From assembly GCA_038087015.1 (NCBI GenBank), contig JASBNA010000105.1, positions 32,704 to 96,703 on the forward strand: DNA of 64,000 bases, given 5' to 3'. Shown here one piece after another: positions 47,028-55,864 of the stretch. This DNA comes from Cerrena zonata (taxonomy: Eukaryota > Basidiomycota > Agaricomycetes > Polyporales > Cerrenaceae). The position numbers and the translations under genes are program-made. The notes below the pieces were generated by a model. The model did no database searches. It was not told the origin of the DNA and saw only the letters and a list, made by a program, of their open reading frames with translations. The stretch's first letter is position 1. Every line of letters begins with the position of its first letter.

Positions 47028-49191
47028 AGTATGGTTGAGATGTTCCGCAACACCATTTTGCGAAGAAGAGTAGGGTGCGGTTGTTTCAAGGATGATGCCA
47101 TGCTTATCGAGGTAGTGTTTGAAGTCACCTTCGATGAGTTCCTTTGCATTGTCAACACGAAGGACCTTGAAGGAGCGACCCTTCTGAGTGACGAAGAAGT
47201 TGTGATATTTTTCGAGTGAGGGGAAAGCTTGATTTCGAGTGAGAAGAAAATAGAGTCAAGAATAGCGAGAGCCGAGATCGGTGAAGGAAATATAATAGCG
47301 ATGTCGGTGAATAGACTGAGTGGTAGCGGGTCCCCATATGTCGCAGACAACAATGTCACCGACGTCAAGGGTTTTGGAAATGGAAGTGGAAGGGAAAGGT
47401 GCTTTGTGGTGCTTTCCGATGATGCACGACTCGCATTCAAAATCGATAGGGCTAGTGGTGTCGACTTCGAGTCCAGTAACCATTCCCTTCCGGACGAGTT
47501 CCTGGAGTTGGCCCTTATTCAGGTGCCCTAGAGATACATGCCAGTCGTACCAGGTCCGGCTGACATGGACAGAAAAGACTGAACTGGAATAACAGGTATG
47601 ACATCGAATTCATACAAGTTATTGTTCTTGACTCCTTGAGTAATCATCTTGTTGCGGTGGTCATCAATAATCTCGATGATATCATCGTGACCATAGTATA
47701 TGAGACCAGTACTGTTGGTGAGGCATCCGAGCGAAATCAAGTGATGTGAGATGGAAGGAACATGAAGGACGTCGGTGAGGGTGAAAAGACCAGTGCAATG
47801 TCCATCACGGTGGAAGTGAAGCAGGATGGTACCAACACCAAGGACAGCGGCAGATCCTACACCGGAGATAACACGTCCAGGAGTAGGAGTGTACTCATGA
47901 AAGAGAGAGCGATCAGACACAATGTGAGCTTGAGTACCTGTGTCTCCGATCCACTTCTTTTCACTGTGAGGAGGAAGGTCACTCACAGGAGTGTAGATGT
48001 TTGCCATAAAGGTATAAGACACCTGTTGACCTTGGTCCGGAGGAGGCCAGCGAGTGTTGGAAGATGGAAAACGTGAAGAAGGAGGACGACGACCATTTCC
48101 GCGGTTTGGACGAAAGTTTCCGCGGGAGGGTTGGAAACCCTGTCGCTGAGGTGGACGGTTTCCGTTAAAACCTTGCGATCGGTTTTGGAAACGAGGTGGA
48201 CCAGGTGGACCAGGTGGACCTTGCGGACCATGGTTACGACTTCCGTAAACTGCAGGAAAGGAAGTAGCGGGTCCGGATCGTGAACGACGTCAGGCATCTT
48301 CCTGAAGAAGGCATCCGATGAGGGTGGTACTGTTGGAGGACATGGTAGAGAGGTCGATGGAAGAGACGAAGGAATCCCAGGACTCAGGTAGAGCAGTGAG
48401 GAGGACTAAGTTGAAGTCCCTCTCGGAGATAGGATCCTGAAGCAAAGTAAGCTTCTCCTTGCAAGTACGAAGGATACGGATGTGTTCCTCGACTTCAGTA
48501 CCATCCGGGATCGCATACCGGAAGAATTTGCGACGTTCCAGGATGATAGCGATTGGACCTTGGATGTCAAAGACAGTCTTCAAAGAAGACCATGCTTGAT
48601 GAGCAAACTCGGCACCAATGACATAAGTCATCATGGACTGAGAAATCCGGGTCTGGATGGCAGTGAGAGCTTTCGCATCCCTAGACTTCCAAGCAGTAAT
48701 GGCAGCGACATTTGCAGTGAGGTCAGCCGCAGCCGCAGTCACATCAAGGGGAATAGGACAAAGAGTAGTCCCATCCGCATGACCAAAGAGACCAGCTTCG
48801 GTAAGGATGTCCTTGATCTGGACACTCCAAGTCGGATAGTTATCCGGAGACTTTAGGTGTTCGATACGATAGGAAGGGGATGAAGATGTGTCGGTCATGT
48901 TGGAATAGTGATGAAGGACTAGACCGTAGAGAAGGAGTTCGTCGAGGGATAGACCGAAAGGACGATGAGGAAGTATAATGATGAGAACGTTTGGCCAAAC
49001 GATGAAGAGATACTATCGTCAAGAGGGAGACAAAAGATCGAGAGGGTGATCACAATAAAGTAAAGACGTCTGCTATAGCGAGCGTAGAGACGGTAGAGTA
49101 TCAAGATGCTGTAGGCAGCAGCGCGCAAGTGTAGAAAGTTTTAAGTCGACTACAGAGGAGTTAGTAAGGGAACTTTTATAAACGAGAGGCG

Positions 49192-49203
49192 GGGCCCATA
49201 ACC
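49192..49203 (-). promoter_or_regulatory. Primer-binding site, initiator-tRNA-Met half-molecule type
   Basis: Directly downstream of the 5' LTR the minus strand reads GGTTATGGGCCC. This is nearly complementary to the anticodon stem-loop of initiator tRNA-Met (around its CAU anticodon), not to the 3' end. That type of priming is known for Drosophila copia and yeast Ty5. Assigned from memory of the tRNA sequence, not by alignment. Confidence 0.6.
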
Positions 49204-49704
49204 TGTTGTTGTGCACGCAATAGGTAGGGTAGTTAGAGGCAACAAAGACGATAAAATTGATCAGTAGACTAGATGAATACATGGCTTTTTATACTAAATC
49301 TGGATGGATTTTACGGCCGAAACAAGTAGCAAATAGGACGATGCGGAAAGCGTAAGAAATGCGTCGGAAGACAGATGGGAAAATGGGAGCGAATGGGAAT
49401 AAAGCAAACCAGAGAAAATGGGACGAGAAGATATGAGGAAAGGATTAAGAGAGTCCGAAAGAAAAGGCAGAAGGTATAAGAGGATAAGACGGAAGCAAAC
49501 CTGAGCACCTTCCTAATCCGGAATGATCAGGTCCGGATGAGGTCAGCGCTGGCTGCAGCCGGATCCTCAGTGCGGGCGGATGCACCTCGTCCGGATGCAG
49601 GTCATGCCCGGATGCACATTGTGTCCAGATGTGGATCGTGTGCGGATGCACTACGATACCGGATGGTGCATGCATCCGGATGCCTCGGACGGTGTATTAC
49701 AACA
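49204..49704 (-). repeat. 5' LTR of the copia element
   Basis: 501 bp, TGTTG...CAACA on the plus strand, one mismatch to the 3' LTR. Followed on the right by the target duplication GTAGC and then the 5' end of the P450 pseudogene. Confidence 0.95.
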
Positions 49705-49784
49705 GTAGCTTCCCTCTCAACCATCTGAGTGGGGGGATGGGACGAGTAATAATGCGCAGAATGTTATTCCGATTGAGAATCCAT

Positions 49785-50864
49785 GATCAATGCTTTGCGT
49801 ATTGAAGTCTTAGACACAGGGGTCCAGTTGCGATTACACTTTTCAACTAGTATTCAGGTCAAATTTGACGTAGCAATGTGATCGGTTGTCTGATTTTGTT
49901 TCACAGCGGTTGCATGGCATTGACGGAACCTGTGGAGAAAGATGGGATGGTCAATGGGCATCTAGAAGCAGTATTCCCATGGTAGTATGGAGTAACTGAT
50001 ACGAAGCGGGCCTGAGCGATCCTTTCGTGGAAGGGGAGCTATAATGAGATGATTGTCTAACTATTCAGCACCCGAAGATGAAAAAAGGAACATACGGAAA
50101 TATGGAAATGTGATGTTATCCCCAAAAAGCAAAACCAAGGCGCACCCAGTATATAAATATTGAGTTATAATGTGATAGCGGTATCTTGCAAGTCACCGGT
50201 GGCATCCTTCTGCAGACTGCTCGGAGTGGCGGAAGGAGGTTAGCAAGTTGAGAAGAGCATTTAGACATCAACTCGGAGTTCGATATCAATTTATCAGCAT
50301 ACGCTGCTGAACACTGACGTGGACCCGGCTCCTGTGCTTAGAAGGAGATTAGAGTTATAGAAGTGTACCGCAAGCATACACAAGGCTCTGCTGAGAGCAA
50401 ATATATAGTCCATCTTGATTCTTGACATGGATAAGGCACTAGAGTAGGGAGTGAAGAACAGATGATAGTTAAATGCAATATCCGAGAGTGGCCTAGACTC
50501 CTTCAAAATCGGTCCAGCGAAAGGGATCATAAGCGACGTATCAATAGGGTAATGTATAGACACTATATGATATAGACTCAGGCTGCATCGCTGACGATTG
50601 GCATATGAGAAGCTCTGCGTATTATGAAGAGAAACACTCTACAGAATAGGAAGAAAACTGGTCTAGGTCGGATTGAAGCATTAACATGAAGCTACGTATA
50701 TACCTAACCCTCACATGCAATTCCATTACACAGAACAGCACTTTCGTGATTTGTGCTATTTAGTGACGCATCATCTAGACGTTTTACAGACTAAATGTAA
50801 GGAGGAAGTATCATAAGGCATACCGCTTCATTCAATGCGCATTTGCGCGTGCTCGACGGTACTC
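49785..50864. other. Intergenic region, no gene seen
   Basis: Upstream flank of the interrupted P450. No supportable coding frame or repeat. Confidence 0.45.
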
Positions 50865-51560
50865 TCAGCCCATAGTCTCGTAAGATAGAGATGATTGTTG
50901 TACAAGACGTTTAGCATTTGTAGAACGAGCCGTCAAGGTACACAGAACGTGCTCAGGAGCATGCACAACGTTAAGTTCAAACAACGCGCCGAAGTAATGC
51001 GAATTAACGTACGAAATAGGACCAGTGATGACCTTAGAAAATGGGTCGAATTTCTCCCCATTGTTCCCAGTTAGAGGGTGGTCTTCGAGAGTATGCAGAA
51101 CCGACGCGACCATCATGGACAACGATCCGCTGCCGAGATGGCGACCAGGACAGATCCTACAATCAAGTTAGCCAGTGCCTCATCATCATTCCTGGTAGTT
51201 AAACACAGGTCGGACCGCCGACCAAAATCAAACACCAGAGTGAGTGGGTCGCGAACGTTAGGATCCAGTTTGCCATCTTTGATGAATTGTTCTGGCTTGA
51301 ACTCTTCAGGGTCTGGATAATCTTCGAGATTACGTAGCATTGTCCTATTCCTAAAATCAACGCTTGAAGAGACGTGGAACTAACCAAACATTCTATGCAT
51401 TCACGACGTAAGCTTGGGTGCGGGAGTAAGACAAGTCACCTACTTACCGCACTAATGATGCTACCCTTGCTTGGGAATCCGATATCCTCAATATTTATCT
51501 TCTCGTCCACGAAGTACATGTTACTGGTCATATACGATTTCCATGCATTTAAATATAATT
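50865..51560 (-). pseudogene. Cytochrome P450 C-terminal fragment
   Basis: Exons read IEDIGFPSKGSIISA, then MLRNLEDYPDPEEFKPEQFI...LTLVFDFGRR. Across a ~70-bp intron these join ICPGRHLGSGSLSMMVASVL, HTLEDHPLTGN and a tail ending at 50865. The heme-binding loop FDFGRRICPGR is intact with its cysteine, unlike in the transposon-split P450. Nothing upstream of the meander region (no I-helix, no ExxR) can be found, so this is a 5'-truncated duplicate of the same P450 type. It lies next to the F-box copy at 51803. Confidence 0.75.
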
Positions 51561-51802
51561 AGACACAGGCTCAAGATCTCTCGATTTCCCGCCTCTCAAG
51601 AACTACTTCGCCTTGTCAGAGAACATCGCGAAGCGTTGTTTCTAGACTCTAGATCTCGAATGTTGCTCAGGATTCTCCTATTCAAGACCGTAAAGTGACT
51701 GCTAGAGAACCTTTGCGGACAAGTATAGCTCATCAGAAAATCTGGTCACGATATCGAGTCTAGCAGCTGAAATTACAATTCTGCAAATTGATGTTTCTTC
51801 TA

Positions 51803-53564
51803 CTACGCCAATATGAGATTGAAGTCTTCCCTCAACTGCTGTTGAATGTCAGGATGTCCAAATGCAATGTAGTAGGGAGTATATAATTTAAACTCTTCAA
51901 GCCTGTATCCTCTTGTCAGCCGCTCTTCCAGGACCCCACAAAGTTCTGCCCCATCAATAGAATCTCCTTGCAATGCATACTCGCTCCACACCTTAATCCT
52001 GCGCAACGCCGGGACGGGAACCGTACCATCAGGCAACACACGAAGAACCTCTAGGAGGCAAGTAGCGGCAGTGGCATGATTCATCTGGAGACACTCTAAC
52101 TGGTTCGCCCTAAGTAGGCTTCCAGCAAGGGCAGTTCGTGAGAGACCCTGATATCCCCCGTCGAGGATTATGTCCTTGATGGTGGGGTAAATTGCAAGGC
52201 TAGCCGCTTCGAGAAATTCGAGCCACGGTGATGTGTCTGTAGCGGGACGACCATTGCACAGAAGGAGTGTGAATTTGAAATACCGGGGCCAAGATCCAGT
52301 ACAGGTTTCGGTGGATGTCTCTATGAATAGACCATATTCGGGTTTGTTGATTGAGATGGCATACTTCAGCAAATGTTGGGCCTTTGCATGTTCCGGTAGC
52401 GATGAAAAGCCAAATTTTGAGAAAACAGATGAGAGTGAGACCAGTGGTATGGCATCGTCGGAATTGAACTTGATCCTGATGGTCGACTCGATATTGGGAG
52501 GGAACGATAGGGACTGTACGACAGACAGAATGTTCCAAGAATGGGATTGGGATAGATCTAACTTTTTAAGGCGGGGAAGGTTGACCTCTTTAAATGCATG
52601 TTGAGTTCCTATAGGTACTTTTGTGAGACGAAGACACACGAGATTGGGGAGCCTTGTGAGGACGTCAAGAAGACCCTCACACGTACCAGGAGGATTGTCG
52701 GTAGGGAACTTGATCTGCATGTTGGTAATGGTAGGTGGGAGATTGCTCATCATTTCCCAGCTGACAATGACACCCTTCAGACTGAGACTGCACAAGCAGC
52801 AAGGTATCGACTGTAAGATGCACGGAATACGAATACCCACACCGAAAGGCGTTAAAGCGTCGACGTGTAGTTCTTCCATGAGTGCGAATGGAGGCAAATG
52901 TGTTTCCTCGGTGATTTGGAGCTGAATCAATGATTGGGGCATATCAAGACGGAATGTTCGAATTCGGCACGACTCCTTTAGAATCTTCCCCAGGGACTCT
53001 TTTTCATCTTTACTCCAATTGTCCGGAAATGTAAAACTGTTCGAGGCGAAAAGGGCATGCCGAATTGAAATATCGAGCGGAGCAGGGTGCGAACGTAACA
53101 GGGCTGTATCCAACAAATGTGGTCGCGAAAAGACGTCGTCGTCCACATATCGCCAAAGTAGAGGACTCGCAAGTGTGATCGTTCTCCAGCGATGGCAGAT
53201 GTGTGTAGGCACAAGCCACCACCATGTGGTGAAGTCGAATACGTCCTGGCTATCTTTGCCGGCAGTCTCATCTCCAGTGATGATGGAAATGTCGCGGTAA
53301 CATAGGAAGATAGCAACGAGGATCTCGTCTGATAGAGTCAAGACGGGTCGTTTGGAGTTGACTGCTCTGGAGAGTGCAGCAATATGGTGCTGGTGTTTGT
53401 ATACTTCGTGTTCATGGTAATGAGTCAGCTCTAACAGCTGCTCGTTAGGAGCGTCTGACTCGGAATCCAGGATGCCATCATTGTAACTGTCGCCTTTACT
53501 TCGAATTAGATCAAAAACATGTTGAAATTGCAGATGTGGACTTACTATCAACTCCAAAGGTCAT
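51803..53564 (-). CDS. F-box domain protein with LRR-like C-terminus (copy 2)
   Basis: Start MTFGVD at 53564. A short 19-bp first exon, a 52-bp intron (53545-53494) and a long exon give 569 residues. The acceptor was chosen because it alone keeps the phase, which equals that of copy 1. F-box: LLELTHYHEHEVYKHQHHIA, PVLTLSDEILVAIFLCYRDI, WWWLVPTHICHRWRTITLAS. Leucine-rich segments (LCSLSLKGVIVSWEMMSNLP, NLVCLRLTKVPIG, LKKLDLSQSHSWN) follow. Clear paralogue of 16771-18534 along its whole length. Presumed SCF substrate adaptor; target unknown. Confidence 0.87.
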
Positions 53565-53763
53565 CTGTGTTCGACATAAGTAACTTCGTTCAACATGAAC
53601 TGACGCTGACTGTTGCTATAGACTGTCACGGAATATTAGTCATACCGTATCATTGCCGCTGACTTTACACAACTTTTCAATGCAAAATCTAGATGTCGAT
53701 CAAACTCGTATTTGGATGAGGAGAAAGTTATTAGAAGGCTATACAATGTTTCGCAATCCATTC

Positions 53764-55464
53764 CTAAGCAAGAATAAAGTCAACTAGTTCCCCCAATCGC
53801 TGCTGCGCTTCGGGAGAGTTGAATTGGATTGTATGAGGACCGTGGATTTTCAACTTTCTAAGTGGACATTCCTCCTCCAGAGCTTCACAGAGATCATCAC
53901 CATCAATCGTGAAGTCCAGCATTGGACGTATTGATGATACAGTGACCTTCTGCAGCTTGGGGATAGGCACGGTATCATCGGGTGACACGCAGATGATGTT
54001 AGGAAGGCAAAGTGCGGCAGCTATGTGACCGATCTTGAGCTTCTCTACATCCTTTGCCCGCACCAGCGTCCGAGCAAGGAGATCCGTTGCAAACAGGAAG
54101 CAGCACCCTTCAAACGAAATTCCTCCATTGATATGTGGGTAGATGTTGATACTAGCTACTTCGAGGAGATCAACCCATGGAGACGCATCTCGTGCGGCAA
54201 CATTCCTGGTTGCGAGTGAGAAGCAGAAGGATCGATGCCAAACCCCCGGGCCGATGCAGTTGGATGGGATATAGGCCTCAATGGACAAGATGGACTCCCC
54301 GTCATCGTCAGGGTCAAAGTTCAGGGAAGCATGCATGATCTTCCCCTCGGGAAAAGTCAGCAATCTGAATTTCGGGAGGATGGAGTAGAGGGACGCAGGA
54401 GGGACGGGATCTTCAGATTTGAATCCGACCGAAAGGTGTGACTGGATGTTGGGCGGGAACGACAGACCCTGCACAACCAACAAGACATTCCAAGAGTCTG
54501 ATTGACTTAAATGCAAGTCTTTCAGACAAGGAAGGGTGGCTGTTTTCTTGGTCGGTTGAGGTCCCATAGGAACTTCTGTGAGATGGAGACGTTCCAAGCG
54601 TGGAAGTCTGGCGAGCGCGTCGAGGATGTCCTCGCATGTTCCAAGGGCGCTACGAGGAGGAAAGGCAATCGTCATGCTCGTAAGGGTTGGTGGGAGGCCT
54701 TTGAACATCTCCCAGCTTATAGAAACACCGTGAAGATTGAGGATTCGCAAGGAGGATGGGATTGAGGGTACAATTGTGGTAAGAGCAGCGACATCCCCAG
54801 CAGCTCCGACGAGGGGAATGTCCAAGATAATCTCCAGGTCTTCCAAGATCATGAAGGGACGCAGGTTGATCGCGTCTGTGAGATGATGGTCGATTCGAGA
54901 TTGAGGCATCGAGAGGTGCAGCCTTCGAATTCGATACGACTCTTTTAGGATCTTCCTAAGGGACTCGGTCTCGTCCTTCCTCCGCGAATGTCCAGCGACA
55001 TTGTCCATGATGATACCGCAACTAATGGAAATGTCGAGCGGAGCTTGACATGAGCGGGATATGGTTGCATCAAGAACATGGTGTCTGGAAAATATATCGC
55101 TATTCACATAGCGCCAAAGTAGGGGGTTTGCAAGGACAGTCGCTCTCCAGGAATGACATATCTGACCGGGGACAAGCCACCACCACTTTGTGGTGTCCGG
55201 TTTGTAGACACCATAAGTATGCATACTCCAGCGTGACTCGGTATCGATGACTCGGGACATGTCACGATAAAGAAGGAAGATCCTGAGGACGAGCTCGTCC
55301 GGGAGGCTCAAGGCAGGGATTCTGGAGTTGATTGCCCTTGACAAAGCAGCCAGTTGTGTTCGATGGTTGTTGACTTCTCCTACATGGTACCGGCTCAACT
55401 CCAAGAGCTTTTCGTTTGTGACTGCTTCGAAGGACATATTACTTCGGTTGGTACCTGACGTCAT
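53764..55464 (-). CDS. F-box domain protein with LRR-like C-terminus (copy 3)
   Basis: 566 residues in one frame. It starts MTSGTNRSNMSFEAVTNEKL, then LLELSRYHVGEVNNHRTQLA, the F-box PALSLPDELVLRIFLLYRDM and WWWLVPGQICHSWRATVLAN. Repeats include LRILNLHGVSISWEMFKGLP, RLERLHLTEVPMG and LKDLHLSQSDSWN. More diverged from copies 1 and 2 than those are from each other. Tandem with copy 2 on the same strand, 199 bp apart. Confidence 0.87.
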   Translation of the reverse strand: MTSGTNRSNMSFEAVTNEKLLELSRYHVGEVNNHRTQLAALSRAINSRIPALSLPDELVLRIFLLYRDMSRVIDTESRWSMHTYGVYKPDTTKWWWLVPGQICHSWRATVLANPLLWRYVNSDIFSRHHVLDATISRSCQAPLDISISCGIIMDNVAGHSRRKDETESLRKILKESYRIRRLHLSMPQSRIDHHLTDAINLRPFMILEDLEIILDIPLVGAAGDVAALTTIVPSIPSSLRILNLHGVSISWEMFKGLPPTLTSMTIAFPPRSALGTCEDILDALARLPRLERLHLTEVPMGPQPTKKTATLPCLKDLHLSQSDSWNVLLVVQGLSFPPNIQSHLSVGFKSEDPVPPASLYSILPKFRLLTFPEGKIMHASLNFDPDDDGESILSIEAYIPSNCIGPGVWHRSFCFSLATRNVAARDASPWVDLLEVASINIYPHINGGISFEGCCFLFATDLLARTLVRAKDVEKLKIGHIAAALCLPNIICVSPDDTVPIPKLQKVTVSSIRPMLDFTIDGDDLCEALEEECPLRKLKIHGPHTIQFNSPEAQQRLGELVDFILA

Positions 55465-55864
55465 AGCTGCGATAAGTCTGTATGAATATACTCAACAATC
55501 AGCACGAGCTTACACTTCTAAGTTCTTGTTCTTGGTGGCTTCCGTCCCTCCTCGTTGGCGACTTTGAGATTGTGATCGTAAGATAGCAAGACGAGTTGTA
55601 AGATACACGCCACCTTGATATGGGTTCATAGTTTTATTTGGGTTAATCCAAATTCGCGTAATGCAATACCATATATAGAAAGTCAGTAAGAAGGAACCTG
55701 AGTGTATCGCGGCCATGACGTTTCAACCACCCATGAGTATTGTTACAAATAAGGTCGCTTGTACAGACGAGGATCCAGTACCGGTGTTCATCGGATATGT
55801 ATCGACTGCTAACCCGAAATGACCTGCGTGATGATATACAATATCCTACATGTTGAACGGCAAA
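55465..55864. other. Intergenic, nothing recognised
   Basis: About 400 bp between the F-box gene (its 5' side) and the stop codon of the P450. No gene or repeat seen. Confidence 0.4.

Larger units (their letters stand above)
40245..48898 (-). pseudogene. Copia gag-pol polyprotein, interrupted
   Basis: Gag starts MTDTSSSPSYRIEHLKSPDN at 48898 and has the UBN2-like ITAWKSRDAKALTAIQTRIS and WDSFVSS segments. Protease: KWIGDTGTQAHIVSD. Integrase: HVSLGHLNKGQLQ with CESCIIGKHHKAPF zinc-binding residues, then VVCDIWGP and LRVDNAKEL...TAPYSSSQNGVAE. Reverse transcriptase: WKAAMDSEIAQL, CRWVFHIKHD, YKARLVAQGFSQ, QIDVVGAYLNGDL, LYGLKQAGR and the catalytic HVDD. RNase H: LYGYTDADWGQD, then SWSSKKQSSVALSTMEAEYV and ILCDNQAAIAYVHD...HISMRYHFVRD. 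Four TGA codons (48290, 46092, 45030, 43833) and one frame shift near 47540 disrupt it. The frame is otherwise consistent across all nested insertions once each insertion and its duplication are discounted. Confidence 0.93.
39737..49704 (-). mobile_element. Ty1/copia LTR retrotransposon (10 kb including nested insertions)
   Basis: 501-bp LTRs at 39737-40237 and 49204-49704, with TG...CA ends and a perfect 5-bp duplication GTAGC on the outer sides (39732-39736, 49705-49709). The coding strand is minus, with domain order Gag, protease, integrase, reverse transcriptase, RNase H, which defines copia. It is inserted in the 5' part of the P450 pseudogene. It contains three foldback MITEs and a double solo-LTR-like insertion. 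Without these its length is about 5.5 kb, normal for the superfamily. Confidence 0.96.
21455..49784 (-). pseudogene. Cytochrome P450 gene split into four pieces by three transposon insertions
   Basis: Piece 1 (49784-49705) starts MDSQS and has a hydrophobic anchor, with two frame shifts. Piece 2 (39736-39371) continues directly: LSLPPGPKGYPIIGNMLDIP, SAKTTFDLLDKHLDINSDRPT, MSWEWNLALMP, WRDHR. Piece 3 (24859-24722) resumes with FHQHFNQHEVPKFHQIQLREC and ends at NVRQ. Piece 4 (22631-21455) continues after an intron as IFTAIILKIAYDMDI, then [42 protein letters not shown] and [20 protein letters not shown]. The family order is kept, so these are parts of one class II microsomal P450. It was also decaying: in-frame stops, a deletion that removes the ExxR helix, and a damaged heme loop (NVCPDRHLSD in place of the FGFGRRxCPGR pattern). 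Non-functional. Confidence 0.88.

Noticed and set aside
43833..48292. Programmed readthrough or reassignment of TGA
   Set aside because: Host genes end in TGA (for example the IMPACT-family gene at 16125-16127) and copia pol itself ends at a TGA at the polypurine tract. The scattered positions fit C-to-T decay better.
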